This document shows, in pieces, positions 49,512-55,618 of a stretch of DNA of 64,000 nucleotides (position 1 is the first letter of the stretch; every line of letters starts with the position of its first letter). Made by a program: the position numbers and the translations under genes. The stretch is from a virus. Below the pieces are notes generated by a model. It was not told where the DNA came from and searched no databases. It saw nothing but the letters and a program-made list of their open reading frames with translations. The DNA lies in IMG/VR virus record IMGVR_UViG_3300038696_000205, positions 55,323 through 119,322 of that record. The stretch is one strand, 5' to 3'.

Positions 49512-49599
49512 TTGGATTGTTAGGACTCGAACCTACGACCTTGGTTACTCCAACCGTAATCGGATGTTTTACCACGCTCTCCCACTGAGCTACAACCCA
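49512..49599 (-). tRNA. tRNA with an extended anticodon arm (Val TAC?)
   Basis: Normal acceptor TGGGTTG/CAATCCA, D stem GCTC/GAGC and T arm GTAGG-TTCGAGT-CCTAA. The anticodon region is ~16 bases too long: TGGT/ACCA, internal loop, then TCCGA-TTACGG-TTGGA. TAC in the tip suggests Val, but the arm may hold an insertion. Confidence 0.6.
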
Positions 49600-49617
49600 A
49601 TATTAAACTAATACTTG

Positions 49618-49689
49618 TTATCTAGGTTGGGTTCGAACCAACAACCGAGCAGACAATGCCACCCACTCTACCAATTGAGCTACTAGATA
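49618..49689 (-). tRNA. tRNA with weak anticodon stem (Thr TGT or Asp GTC)
   Basis: Acceptor TATCTAG/CTAGATA, D stem GCTC/GAGT and T arm GTTGG-TTCGAAC-CCAAC are good. Around the anticodon (GTGGC-ATTGTCT-GCTCG) only three pairs form, so identity is uncertain. Confidence 0.6.
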
Positions 49690-49695
49690 ATTTTG

Positions 49696-49769
49696 TGGTG
49701 GAGACTCGATTCGAACGAGTGACACCAAGGCGTTCGGTCCCTGTGCTCTACCAACTGAGCTACCCCACC
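49696..49769 (-). tRNA. tRNA with an 8-base anticodon loop (Phe GAA?)
   Basis: GGTGGGG/CTCCACC acceptor, D stem GCTC/GAGC, T arm ACTCG-TTCGAAT-CGAGT. Anticodon stem CAGGG/CCTTG encloses ACCGAACG, eight bases. GAA in the loop and variable loop GTGTC suggest Phe. One-base sequence error is possible. Confidence 0.6.
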
Positions 49770-49780
49770 ATTAAATTAGC

Positions 49781-49865
49781 ACGGAACAATCAGATTCGAA
49801 CTGACATCTTAGCCATAGCTAAAAGCTTCGATTCATTTATAGCTATACCAATGAATCATATTCCG
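49781..49865 (-). tRNA. Lys(TTT)-like tRNA with an enlarged D arm
   Basis: Acceptor CGGAATA/TGTTCCG, T arm GTCAG-TTCGAAT-CTGAT, anticodon loop CTTTTAG. D stem extends to seven pairs (GATTCAT/ATGAATC) around an ATTGGTATAG-type loop. Discriminator T. Confidence 0.55.
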
Positions 49866-49878
49866 TATTTTGATAATC

Positions 49879-49997
49879 AGAATGGACTATTACGGGCTCT
49901 ATCCAGTTGAGCTATAAGGTAGTCAAACTACCCTAGTAGGATTCGAACCTACAACCACGAGCTTACAAGGCTTAGTTTTTATTGCTGGAGCCATTCT
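49879..49997 (-). tRNA. Candidate circularly permuted tRNA-Thr(TGT)
   Basis: In transcript order: anticodon arm AAGC-CTTGTAA-GCTC, T arm GTAGG-TTCGAAT-CCTAC, 3' acceptor TAGGGTAGT, three bases TTG, 5' acceptor ACTACCTTA, TA, D arm GCTC-AACTGGATA-GAGC. The two acceptor strands pair over nine bases across the three-base loop. Flanks AGAATGG (49991-49997) and CCATTCT (49879-49885) also pair. This is the gene order of permuted tRNAs; two degenerate neighbours are the alternative. Confidence 0.6.
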
Positions 49998-50350
49998 TTA
50001 ATATCATCAATATGTCAATAATTAATTACAGATTCAACGTGAATTAGATTTAGACAAAATCAACACCACATGATACGGTCTCCGTACATTACATTTTTTA
50101 GGGCCGAGCGTCTAACCTCGTTTAACCAACCCACATATGTAACACTGGGAACTTCATACTTTCGTAACGCCTAGGGGCCTTACCTACCACCGAACTAAAT
50201 CGGTTAATACAAATATCGCTCGAACGCTTTCACGTTTGTTACTACCTTAGGACCATTTTTCAGTTTATTGCTGAAATGAATCTTTAAATTAATTTTGTAA
50301 AACTATCGGTAGTGTTTTCTCTTAGTCCAAATCGGATATCGATAATTTTA
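49998..50350 (-). ncRNA. Leader RNA with hairpins upstream of the permuted tRNA
   Basis: About 350 ORF-free bases after the promoter at 50356. Hairpins: TTTCAG/CTGAAA, AACG/CGTT, ACCGA/TCGGT, TACGG-AGA-CCGTA. It contains GGTCCTAAGGTAG (50242-50254), identical to a highly conserved 23S rRNA segment. Confidence 0.45.
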
Positions 50351-50355
50351 CATTG

Positions 50356-50390
50356 CAAATATACTACTTATTTTTCAATACTGCAAGCTT
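50356..50390 (-). promoter_or_regulatory. Strong promoter of the 49.5-50.4 kb RNA cluster
   Basis: Minus strand: A tract, GCTTG, 20 bases, TATATTTGC. Confidence 0.72.
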
Positions 50391-50409
50391 TTTTAAAAAA
50401 ATATTAATA

Positions 50410-50545
50410 TTAGTTGTAAATTTTATCCTTGCCTCTCCTTATTAGGACACCCCACATAATAGTGAGTTTAGCTAATATATCATCAATTCCGTGGGGAAGG
50501 CTTTTACAATTAAGTTTAACCCTATTATACCAACACTAATATAAA
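50410..50545 (-). ncRNA. Structured spacer RNA
   Basis: TATTAGTGTTG near the 5' side pairs with CAACTAATA near the 3' side; within it CCCCAC/GTGGGG and GCCT/AGGC stems form. No ORF. Reads into the promoter region of the next cluster. Confidence 0.4.
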
Positions 50546-50552
50546 TATTTTT

Positions 50553-50735
50553 GAGCCAGCGGTAGGTACTCGAACCCTTAAAACCTATGCTTGTGTTTAT
50601 AACCACTAAGCTACCTAACTTCGGTGTAGACTTACAATTCCATTATTCTTTTTAATAACTAGAATATTTCAAATGACACTCATGAATATCAAGGGATATC
50701 TAGATTAAAAACCATCTACTTTTGACCGCTGGCAT
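50553..50735 (-). tRNA. Degenerate tRNA with a ~100-nt insertion after the 5' acceptor strand?
   Basis: 3' end ACCGCTGGC pairs exactly with GCCAGCGGT 170 bases upstream. Between them lies a hairpin-rich insert (CTAGATAT/ATATTCTAG), then D-arm-like GTAGCTTAGTGGTTATAAAC and T-loop-like GGGTTCGAGTACC. Whether it folds into a working tRNA is doubtful. Confidence 0.4.
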
Positions 50736-50741
50736 ATTAAT

Positions 50742-51275
50742 TTAATTCTTATTCAAAATTACATTACTAAATGTTGAATCAATCTGCATTTGCTTGATTA
50801 ATTCATCGGCTGTCATTTCTTTAGCTCTATCCAATATTTTTTGTTTACTATCGGCAACACCCAGGTCTACTTTGGCATCTTTGGCCATTTGTCTCAACTC
50901 AATAGATACAAAATTTACCATATCCTTTGGTAGGGTCTTAGCTATAGAATCATTTGTCATAAAATTAAGTGTCTGTCCACCAGCTATAATAAGTAATGCA
51001 TCTTTTTTGTTTGGGGTAAAAATCCATAAAGTTAAAAATAATAACATGAATGGGGTTGAATACCAAGTCCACTTATTACATCTATTTAAAAAATCTTTAT
51101 GTCTTGACCCACCAGCAGTATAAAGTGATGGTGTATCTTCACCTGGTATATAACTAAAAATTCTAACTAACGTTACAATTATAAATACCAAAATAAATAT
51201 GATGGCAAACCAACCAAAGAATGTTTTTGCATTATCTGCAACCGTTAACCAATAAAAAACTTTTGTCCAATCCAT
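50742..51275 (-). CDS. Membrane protein (177 aa)
   Basis: Start MDWTKVFYWLTVADN preferred over 51305 because of the leader. Two membrane helices (WFAIIFILVFIIVTLV and FMLLFLTLWIF), then a soluble helical C-terminal ~85 residues. Promoter TATCTTTG near 51305. Not recognised. Confidence 0.65.
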   Translation of the reverse strand: MDWTKVFYWLTVADNAKTFFGWFAIIFILVFIIVTLVRIFSYIPGEDTPSLYTAGGSRHKDFLNRCNKWTWYSTPFMLLFLTLWIFTPNKKDALLIIAGGQTLNFMTNDSIAKTLPKDMVNFVSIELRQMAKDAKVDLGVADSKQKILDRAKEMTADELIKQMQIDSTFSNVILNKN

Positions 51276-51334
51276 AGTATTATTTTTAATTATTCTACAC
51301 AACAAAGATAGTGCTTTTATATTTAGTAATCAAA

Positions 51335-51620
51335 TATTTTTAAACTTTTTTAAAACTATTTTATGGTGTAAGTATGTCTTAATCTCTAGGTAATTACTCC
51401 CGTCTTTAAACCTCTAACTTCTTGAACGAACATACAACATTAAGTTGCACCAAAAAAATAGTTAATGTAATTATTATGGGTATTTGCATTTCTACTTTGG
51501 CAAGCTAATCCTGTTTCCAGTGCTACTTAGACCCTGAGTCTTTAACCTTCATCCCACATCGTCCACACGTCTATTTCGGAAACTGGTTTCTGCGTTTCCA
51601 CGATTAACAATTACAATGTT
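51335..51620 (-). ncRNA. ORF-free structured region after the macro gene
   Basis: AACTATTTT..TGGTG near 51475 pairs with CACCA.AAAATAGTT near 51365 (about 14 pairs), enclosing CAAC-TTAAT-GTTG and TGTATGT/ACATACT. Upstream of it GGAAAC/GTTTCC and AGAC/GTCT hairpins. No tRNA found. Confidence 0.4.
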
Positions 51621-52145
51621 TTATTTACCATCAAAATTTACCAGAGTGACATAACAGTCACGCATTTCATTTTTAATGATTCCCTTTATTACCTCCCAGT
51701 CACCACCAGCTAAATCGGACCCAATTTTAGGTAAACCAAGACGACTACCCTTAAAGGTGTGATTAATTTTTCGCAGACATAAGGTCAACGCTTCATAATC
51801 GATTGGTTTATCTATACCGCTCATATGATTTCTACCGTAATGGAATTGAGAGTATGCATTAACCACATATAAACTAACTTCACTATCACGATATTCGTTA
51901 TAAGGTTGTAAAAATCCATCTTCATCAAAAAGGTAAGCTTCATAATCTATCGTACCCAATTTATTGATATCACCCTTAAATTCGTGACCCTCCATTTTAA
52001 ATTTATCACAACCAAATGCCTTTGCCATTTGTGGGGCCAAACCAGCACCCATGGTACAAAAACAATTCACCCCGTGGCATATTACATCAAATACACCTTC
52101 GTTTGCCAACGTTATTAAATTTCCAGTAACTTCTACGTATTTCAT
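51621..52145 (-). CDS. Macro-domain protein, Poa1-like ADP-ribose-1''-phosphatase
   Basis: 174 aa, a single macro domain. VICHGVNCFCTMGAGLAPQM matches the Poa1-type NC.G.mG.GiA loop; LGLPKIGSDLAGGDW is the second phosphate-binding loop. Yeast Poa1 dephosphorylates ADP-ribose-1''-phosphate, the by-product of Tpt1/KptA chemistry. KptA is encoded 2.2 kb away. De-ADP-ribosylation of proteins or RNA is an alternative. Confidence 0.85.
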   Translation of the reverse strand: MKYVEVTGNLITLANEGVFDVICHGVNCFCTMGAGLAPQMAKAFGCDKFKMEGHEFKGDINKLGTIDYEAYLFDEDGFLQPYNEYRDSEVSLYVVNAYSQFHYGRNHMSGIDKPIDYEALTLCLRKINHTFKGSRLGLPKIGSDLAGGDWEVIKGIIKNEMRDCYVTLVNFDGK

Positions 52146-52225
52146 ATTTTTTTATAATAGTGATTCTAATGGGGGTCGAAAGTTATTTTTCGAAATATTT
52201 TTATATTTATTAATAAATATTAATT

Positions 52226-52909
52226 ATGAGACCAATGTATACTGAAAATGAATTTAACTTAGCTAAACCAATTGATGAACTTCCATGTGAATGTTACAAT
52301 TGTAATAACATTTTTTATATTACAAAACACAAAATTCAAAGGTCGTTAAACAAAAATCATGTTAGCACTAGTCACTTTTGTTCTAATAAGTGTAAATTTA
52401 TAGCACAAAAAACAAAACAAAAAATAAACTGCACAAATTGTAATTTAGAATTTGAAAAATTTCCTAGTCAAATAAAAAAATCAAGCAATCATTATTGTAA
52501 TAAATCTTGTGCCGCCACCTATAACAATAAAAATAAAAAACACGGTACAAAACGCTCTAAACTTGAAATCTGGTTAGAAGAACAGTTAACAATTCTTTAC
52601 CCTAATTTAGTTATTCATTTTAATAGAAAAGATACAATCGGTTCTGAATTAGATATTTATTTCCCAACACTTAATTTAGCTATTGAACTTAATGGGATAT
52701 TCCATTATGAGCCAATATTTGGTATAGATAAATTAAGTAAAATACAAAAAAATGATAAATCTAAATCAAAAACTTGTATCGATGCAAAGATTGATTTATG
52801 TATAATCGATACATCAGCACAAAAATACTTTAAACCAAAGACATCACAAAAATATTTTGATATCATAATTAAAATTGTCAATGAACGTGTTAATATTTTA
52901 GTCACCTAA
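52226..52909 (+). CDS. Homing endonuclease, PD-(D/E)xK/Vsr-like with zinc fingers
   Basis: 227 aa on the plus strand. Three CxxC/CxxxC pairs (CYNC, CSNKC, CTNC, CNKSC) then a nuclease core: KLEIWLEEQLTILYP, GSELDIYFPTLNLAIELNG, FHYEP, QKNDKSKSKTC. Inserted between the macro gene and the amber tRNA. Confidence 0.8.
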   Translation: MRPMYTENEFNLAKPIDELPCECYNCNNIFYITKHKIQRSLNKNHVSTSHFCSNKCKFIAQKTKQKINCTNCNLEFEKFPSQIKKSSNHYCNKSCAATYNNKNKKHGTKRSKLEIWLEEQLTILYPNLVIHFNRKDTIGSELDIYFPTLNLAIELNGIFHYEPIFGIDKLSKIQKNDKSKSKTCIDAKIDLCIIDTSAQKYFKPKTSQKYFDIIIKIVNERVNILVT

Positions 52910-52914
52910 ATTAG

Positions 52915-52958
52915 GTGTGCGATAACCACTACGTGCAAGTAGATTAACTTTGGTTATC
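52915..52958 (-). ncRNA. Hairpin spacer beside the amber tRNA
   Basis: GATAACC pairs with GGTTATC and encloses CTAC-TTGCAC-GTAG. The convergent homing gene ends in its own small CACCTAA/TTAGGTG inverted repeat. Confidence 0.4.
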
Positions 52959-53031
52959 TGATTCTAATGGGGGTCGAACCCATAACCGTCATTTTTAGAG
53001 AATGCAGCTCTGCCAGTTGAGCTATAGAACC
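52959..53031 (-). tRNA. Amber suppressor tRNA (anticodon CTA)
   Basis: GGTTCTA/TAGAATC acceptor, D stem GCTC/GAGC, T arm ATGGG-TTCGACC-CCCAT, normal spacing. Anticodon loop is CTCTAAA with T33, so positions 34-36 are CTA, which reads UAG. Anticodon stem GCATT/AATGA has one mismatch at 27-43. Promoter directly upstream at 53058. The amino acid cannot be told from sequence. Confidence 0.82.
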
Positions 53032-53057
53032 GAATCGTCTTATCTTTATTAACAGGG

Positions 53058-53090
53058 CAAATATACAACTTATTATTTAAATATGCAAGA
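53058..53090 (-). promoter_or_regulatory. Strong promoter of the amber tRNA
   Basis: Minus strand CTTG, 20 bases, TATATTTGCCC. It starts ~25 bases before the tRNA, which is the only RNA it serves before the convergent gene. Confidence 0.72.
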
Positions 53091-53124
53091 GTTAATTAAA
53101 AATAATCAAAAATTAATTTTAAAT

Positions 53125-53385
53125 CTACCGAGTTAAATCACATTCCTGTGCATCTTTACAATCCCGACATACTGAGCGTTCATCCATATGGGTGCCACGG
53201 TCACAATCACCACATAGTAAATTTTCACAACTAGAGCAACTATACTCGTGTCTATTTCCACAAGTACATTCACGCCTTTCCTCGTGCACATTTATCATTA
53301 TCGCTAACGCTTCATGTATTCTAACATCGCTTTCGTCCTTAAGGCTACTAGTTAGATACCTTATCGATTTAAGTAATTTCGTCAT
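53125..53385 (-). CDS. Zinc-binding RING/B-box-like protein (86 aa)
   Basis: Helical N-terminus, then CTCGNRHEYSCSSCENLLCG and CDRGTHMDERSVCRDCKDAQ, eight or more Cys/His in a cross-brace-like order. Unknown partner. Ends near the 67-aa gene's TAG. Confidence 0.6.
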   Translation of the reverse strand: MTKLLKSIRYLTSSLKDESDVRIHEALAIMINVHEERRECTCGNRHEYSCSSCENLLCGDCDRGTHMDERSVCRDCKDAQECDLTR

Positions 53386-53387
53386 GA

Positions 53388-53591
53388 CTAGCGATAATCT
53401 TCGTGATTACATATCCCACACCTAAAATAATCTTTGTTGTGACCATTTCCATACCACTCCATAGCATCCTCACCGCCTTCACGTTTATGTTGACAAAGAT
53501 TCTGTAACGCTTTAATGGCAGTTTCAACTAATTTAAGTTGTTTTTTTAATTCTGATTTTTGATTTAATAAATTCGTAATAGTATTTTTCAT
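53388..53591 (-). CDS. Coiled-coil plus zinc-finger protein (67 aa)
   Basis: N-terminal coiled coil (LLNQKSELKKQLKLVETAIK) and a C-terminal C-x2-H...CGIC finger. The TAG stop overlaps the next start (ATGACTAG), so TAG is a stop here, unless read through. Confidence 0.6.
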   Translation of the reverse strand: MKNTITNLLNQKSELKKQLKLVETAIKALQNLCQHKREGGEDAMEWYGNGHNKDYFRCGICNHEDYR

Positions 53592-53607
53592 AATTGTTCT
53601 TATTTTA

Positions 53608-53946
53608 TTATTTAAAATTCTTGCTAGTTATATGAATTGCACCACATTCTGGGAGGTATTCCCCTATTAGCTCTATTTCAATTTCATCATCATCAAAGAA
53701 TAAATCAAAACCCTTTAAAAAAGAATGTTTATCGCTACCCTCGGTAAATATAACATTATTTCTGGGTATATTTAATTCATCAACAATTTTAAATAATAGT
53801 TTATTATTCCAGGATAATGTTACACTTGGGTTGGCCTGTCTGGTCGTTACTACCCACACTTCATGCCCATCAGCTATGAATTTCTTCGCAACTTTCTGAA
53901 TTCTACGTGTGGCCAGTGTGCTATCAAAATCGAAACCTACTTTCAT
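53608..53946 (-). CDS. HAD-like phosphatase (112 aa)
   Basis: MKVGFDFDSTLATRRIQKVA: motif I FDFDST; VWVVTTRQ is motif II and LFFDDDEIEIE the acidic end. An earlier start at 54003 is less likely, because the promoter TATATTTGC lies at ~53973. Small HADs of this type may act on nucleotides or polynucleotide ends; substrate unknown. Confidence 0.65.
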   Translation of the reverse strand: MKVGFDFDSTLATRRIQKVAKKFIADGHEVWVVTTRQANPSVTLSWNNKLLFKIVDELNIPRNNVIFTEGSDKHSFLKGFDLFFDDDEIEIELIGEYLPECGAIHITSKNFK

Positions 53947-53984
53947 AATATGATTATTTAATTGATTTATCGCAAATATAGGTA

Positions 53985-54022
53985 AAAAAAATAAGACTAA
54001 CAAGTAAATGTCAGTCTTATTT
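53985..54022 (-). terminator. Rho-independent terminator of micro-ORF 4
   Basis: Minus strand AATAAGACT, 14-base loop, AGTCTTATT, then TTTTTTT. Confidence 0.82.
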
Positions 54023-54025
54023 TAA

Positions 54026-54133
54026 TTAGGCAACGTGCCTACTCTTTGTTTTCCAAACAACCCTACTGGTTGTTGCGTGTATACTACGTCTTCTTCGGTT
54101 AGCATACTGCGTTCTTAAATTTCCTTGTAACAT
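54026..54133 (-). CDS. Micro-ORF 4, Arg-rich (35 aa)
   Basis: MLQGNLRTQYANRRRRSIHA continues to SRHVA and TAA, directly followed by a terminator. Very basic. It resembles the other micro-ORF plus terminator units of this region but follows two protein genes. Confidence 0.45.
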   Translation of the reverse strand: MLQGNLRTQYANRRRRSIHATTSRVVWKTKSRHVA

Positions 54134-54179
54134 CTGTTCATCATTTTTATTTATTAATCATTATTTATTTACTCATTAT

Positions 54180-54356
54180 TTATATTTCACTCAATCTATT
54201 GGTCATTACGTCCCAATTATTCTCACCATTACTAGTTACCGTAGTAAAAAGTTTTTGGGGTGTCTGTCTGACTACCGTTACTTCACTACCATTGGCGTGG
54301 TCCTTATCCAACTTAACAACTTGCCCAACATTAAATGATTTACGAAGGTTACTCAT
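54180..54356 (-). CDS. Small hypothetical protein (58 aa)
   Basis: MSNLRKSFNVGQVVKLDKDH then TVVRQTPQKLFTTV: a small beta-barrel-like (KOW/SH3-like) pattern. One base after the kptA stop. Confidence 0.55.
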   Translation of the reverse strand: MSNLRKSFNVGQVVKLDKDHANGSEVTVVRQTPQKLFTTVTSNGENNWDVMTNRLSEI

Positions 54357-54357
54357 G

Positions 54358-54885
54358 TTATTTTATATATTTAGGTAAAACTTTATCCGTTAACCAAACA
54401 CCATTTTTTGATTTATAGAACTTGACCCCATCAGCATTCATGCTAGCCGAATCTATTGTTAGTATAATAGCCTTACCTCTTCTATTCGCAACTTTTGTCG
54501 CTGTTTCTATTTCATCACTTAAATGAACGTGTTGCCTATTCATTTTATTGAGGCCAACTTTTCTAATATCTATCGTAAACCTTTCAACTGTTCCATGATA
54601 TAATTCAATTGGTGGCCTTTCAGCTATTAACTTTAAATCTACCTTTAATGAATGACCCTGATTGGCCCTGATTTTGGTTATATCATCATTAAAGGCAAAT
54701 CTTTGTTTATCATTACCATCAACAATACTGATTAACTCCGTTAAATTAATATCGTTACCGTTCTCATTTAATTTGGTTAATAATATATCAACCTCGGTCC
54801 AACCATTTTTATCTAACTTAATACCAATAGTTTCTGGTTTATGCCTTAACACTAAACTTAATAATCTACTTATATTGTACCCCAT
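54358..54885 (-). CDS. kptA: RNA 2'-phosphotransferase KptA/Tpt1
   Basis: 175 aa, usual length. Conserved parts: ISRLLSLVLRHKPETIGI, GWTEVDILL, NDKQRFAFND, IRANQGHS, LYHGT, and MNRQHVHLS. Catalytic Arg-His-Arg-Arg set is consistent with LRH, RANQGH and RQHVH. It transfers an internal RNA 2'-phosphate to NAD+, giving nicotinamide and ADP-ribose 1'',2''-cyclic phosphate. It lies inside the tRNA territory, beside a tRNA with a D-loop insertion. Confidence 0.95.
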   Translation of the reverse strand: MGYNISRLLSLVLRHKPETIGIKLDKNGWTEVDILLTKLNENGNDINLTELISIVDGNDKQRFAFNDDITKIRANQGHSLKVDLKLIAERPPIELYHGTVERFTIDIRKVGLNKMNRQHVHLSDEIETATKVANRRGKAIILTIDSASMNADGVKFYKSKNGVWLTDKVLPKYIK

Positions 54886-55139
54886 TATTGAAATCTAATA
54901 GTAACACCCTTTAAAACACCACTACATATACAACCCTCGACCATGTTACCTTCTTTGTCCTTAGCTGTGAAACCAGTTGAGAAAGTATCTTCCTCACCAC
55001 AACAGAATAAGTCATAACCAGTGCTTTGTATTTCGGTAAATCCCTGATTTTCCAATATTGCCTGACCTTTATCAAAATCATTACTACTGGTACAGCTCAT
55101 TAATAAAATGGTAAGTAACGTAAACATTAATTTTTTCAT
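54885..55139 (-). CDS. Lipoprotein (84 aa)
   Basis: Signal peptide with lipobox: MKKLMFTLLTILLMSC|TSS. Mature part has three more Cys pairs and is small. Overlaps the kptA start by one base. Promoter TATCTTTG at ~55165. A phage lipoprotein could block superinfection; inferred only. Confidence 0.75.
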   Translation of the reverse strand: MKKLMFTLLTILLMSCTSSNDFDKGQAILENQGFTEIQSTGYDLFCCGEEDTFSTGFTAKDKEGNMVEGCICSGVLKGVTIRFQ

Positions 55140-55204
55140 ATCTTTGTATTTTTATAATTAAATACAAAGATAATATAAATATTTCAATAAAGCAAGTATT
55201 TTTG

Positions 55205-55242
55205 AGATATAGTAGGAATCGAATCCTAATAAACCCATCTCA
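55205..55242 (-). pseudogene. tRNA minihelix remnant (acceptor plus T arm)
   Basis: GAGAT/ATCTC ends enclose TAGG-ATTCGATT-CCTA. D and anticodon arms are absent. Either a relic of a tRNA or a genuine minihelix RNA. Confidence 0.45.
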
Positions 55243-55254
55243 GTGCAAATTTTG

Positions 55255-55393
55255 TGGAGACGACAGGGTTCGAACCTGTGGCGCACCCTTCCTTCTAGGC
55301 CGCTCTACCTTAAGGTTAATTAATACCAATTTTATAGTTTTATGTACAATCATTCTATAAAATTCTCTATGCGACCCTCTGAGCTACATCTCC
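55255..55393 (-). tRNA. tRNA with a ~70-nt insertion in the D loop
   Basis: Acceptor GGAGATG/CGTCTCC, D stem GCTC/GAGC and T arm ACAGG-TTCGAAC-CCTGT are normal. Between D-loop parts AGAGG and GTA lies ~70 bases with a perfect AATTTTATAG/CTATAAAATT stem. Removing it restores AGAGGGTA. The anticodon region (GGCCT-AGAAGGA-AGGGT) is odd, so identity (Phe/Leu/Ser) is open. Confidence 0.65.
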
Positions 55394-55412
55394 GTTTTTA
55401 ATCTTAATCTAG

Positions 55413-55484
55413 TAACCCCAACGGGATTCGAACCCGTGACTTCACCGTGAAAGGGTGATGACTTAACCGCTTGTCGATAGGGCT
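55413..55484 (-). tRNA. tRNA-Glu(TTC)
   Basis: Acceptor AGCCCTA/TGGGGTT, D stem GAC/GTC, perfect anticodon stem TCACC/GGTGA with loop CTTTCAC, T arm ACGGG-TTCGAAT-CCCGT. Confidence 0.92.
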
Positions 55485-55485
55485 A

Positions 55486-55578
55486 GTTGGGTAGAATCAT
55501 GATGCACCATGTCTACCGTGTCCAAGTTGCATGTTCTAAAACTTCACAGAACAGAGGCTTACTTGACCCAATTATTTA
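55486..55578 (-). ncRNA. Structured leader before the Glu tRNA
   Basis: TTGGGT pairs with ACCCAA across ~80 bases; inside are GTTCT/AGAAC and ATGCA/TGCAT hairpins. Transcribed from the promoter at 55587. Confidence 0.4.
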
Positions 55579-55586
55579 TTATGATA

Positions 55587-55615
55587 CAAATATAACACTT
55601 TTATTTAACCTAATT
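55587..55615 (-). promoter_or_regulatory. Promoter of the Glu tRNA cluster
   Basis: Minus strand GTTATATTTGTATC, 100 bases upstream of the Glu tRNA. Confidence 0.6.
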
Positions 55616-55618
55616 ATT

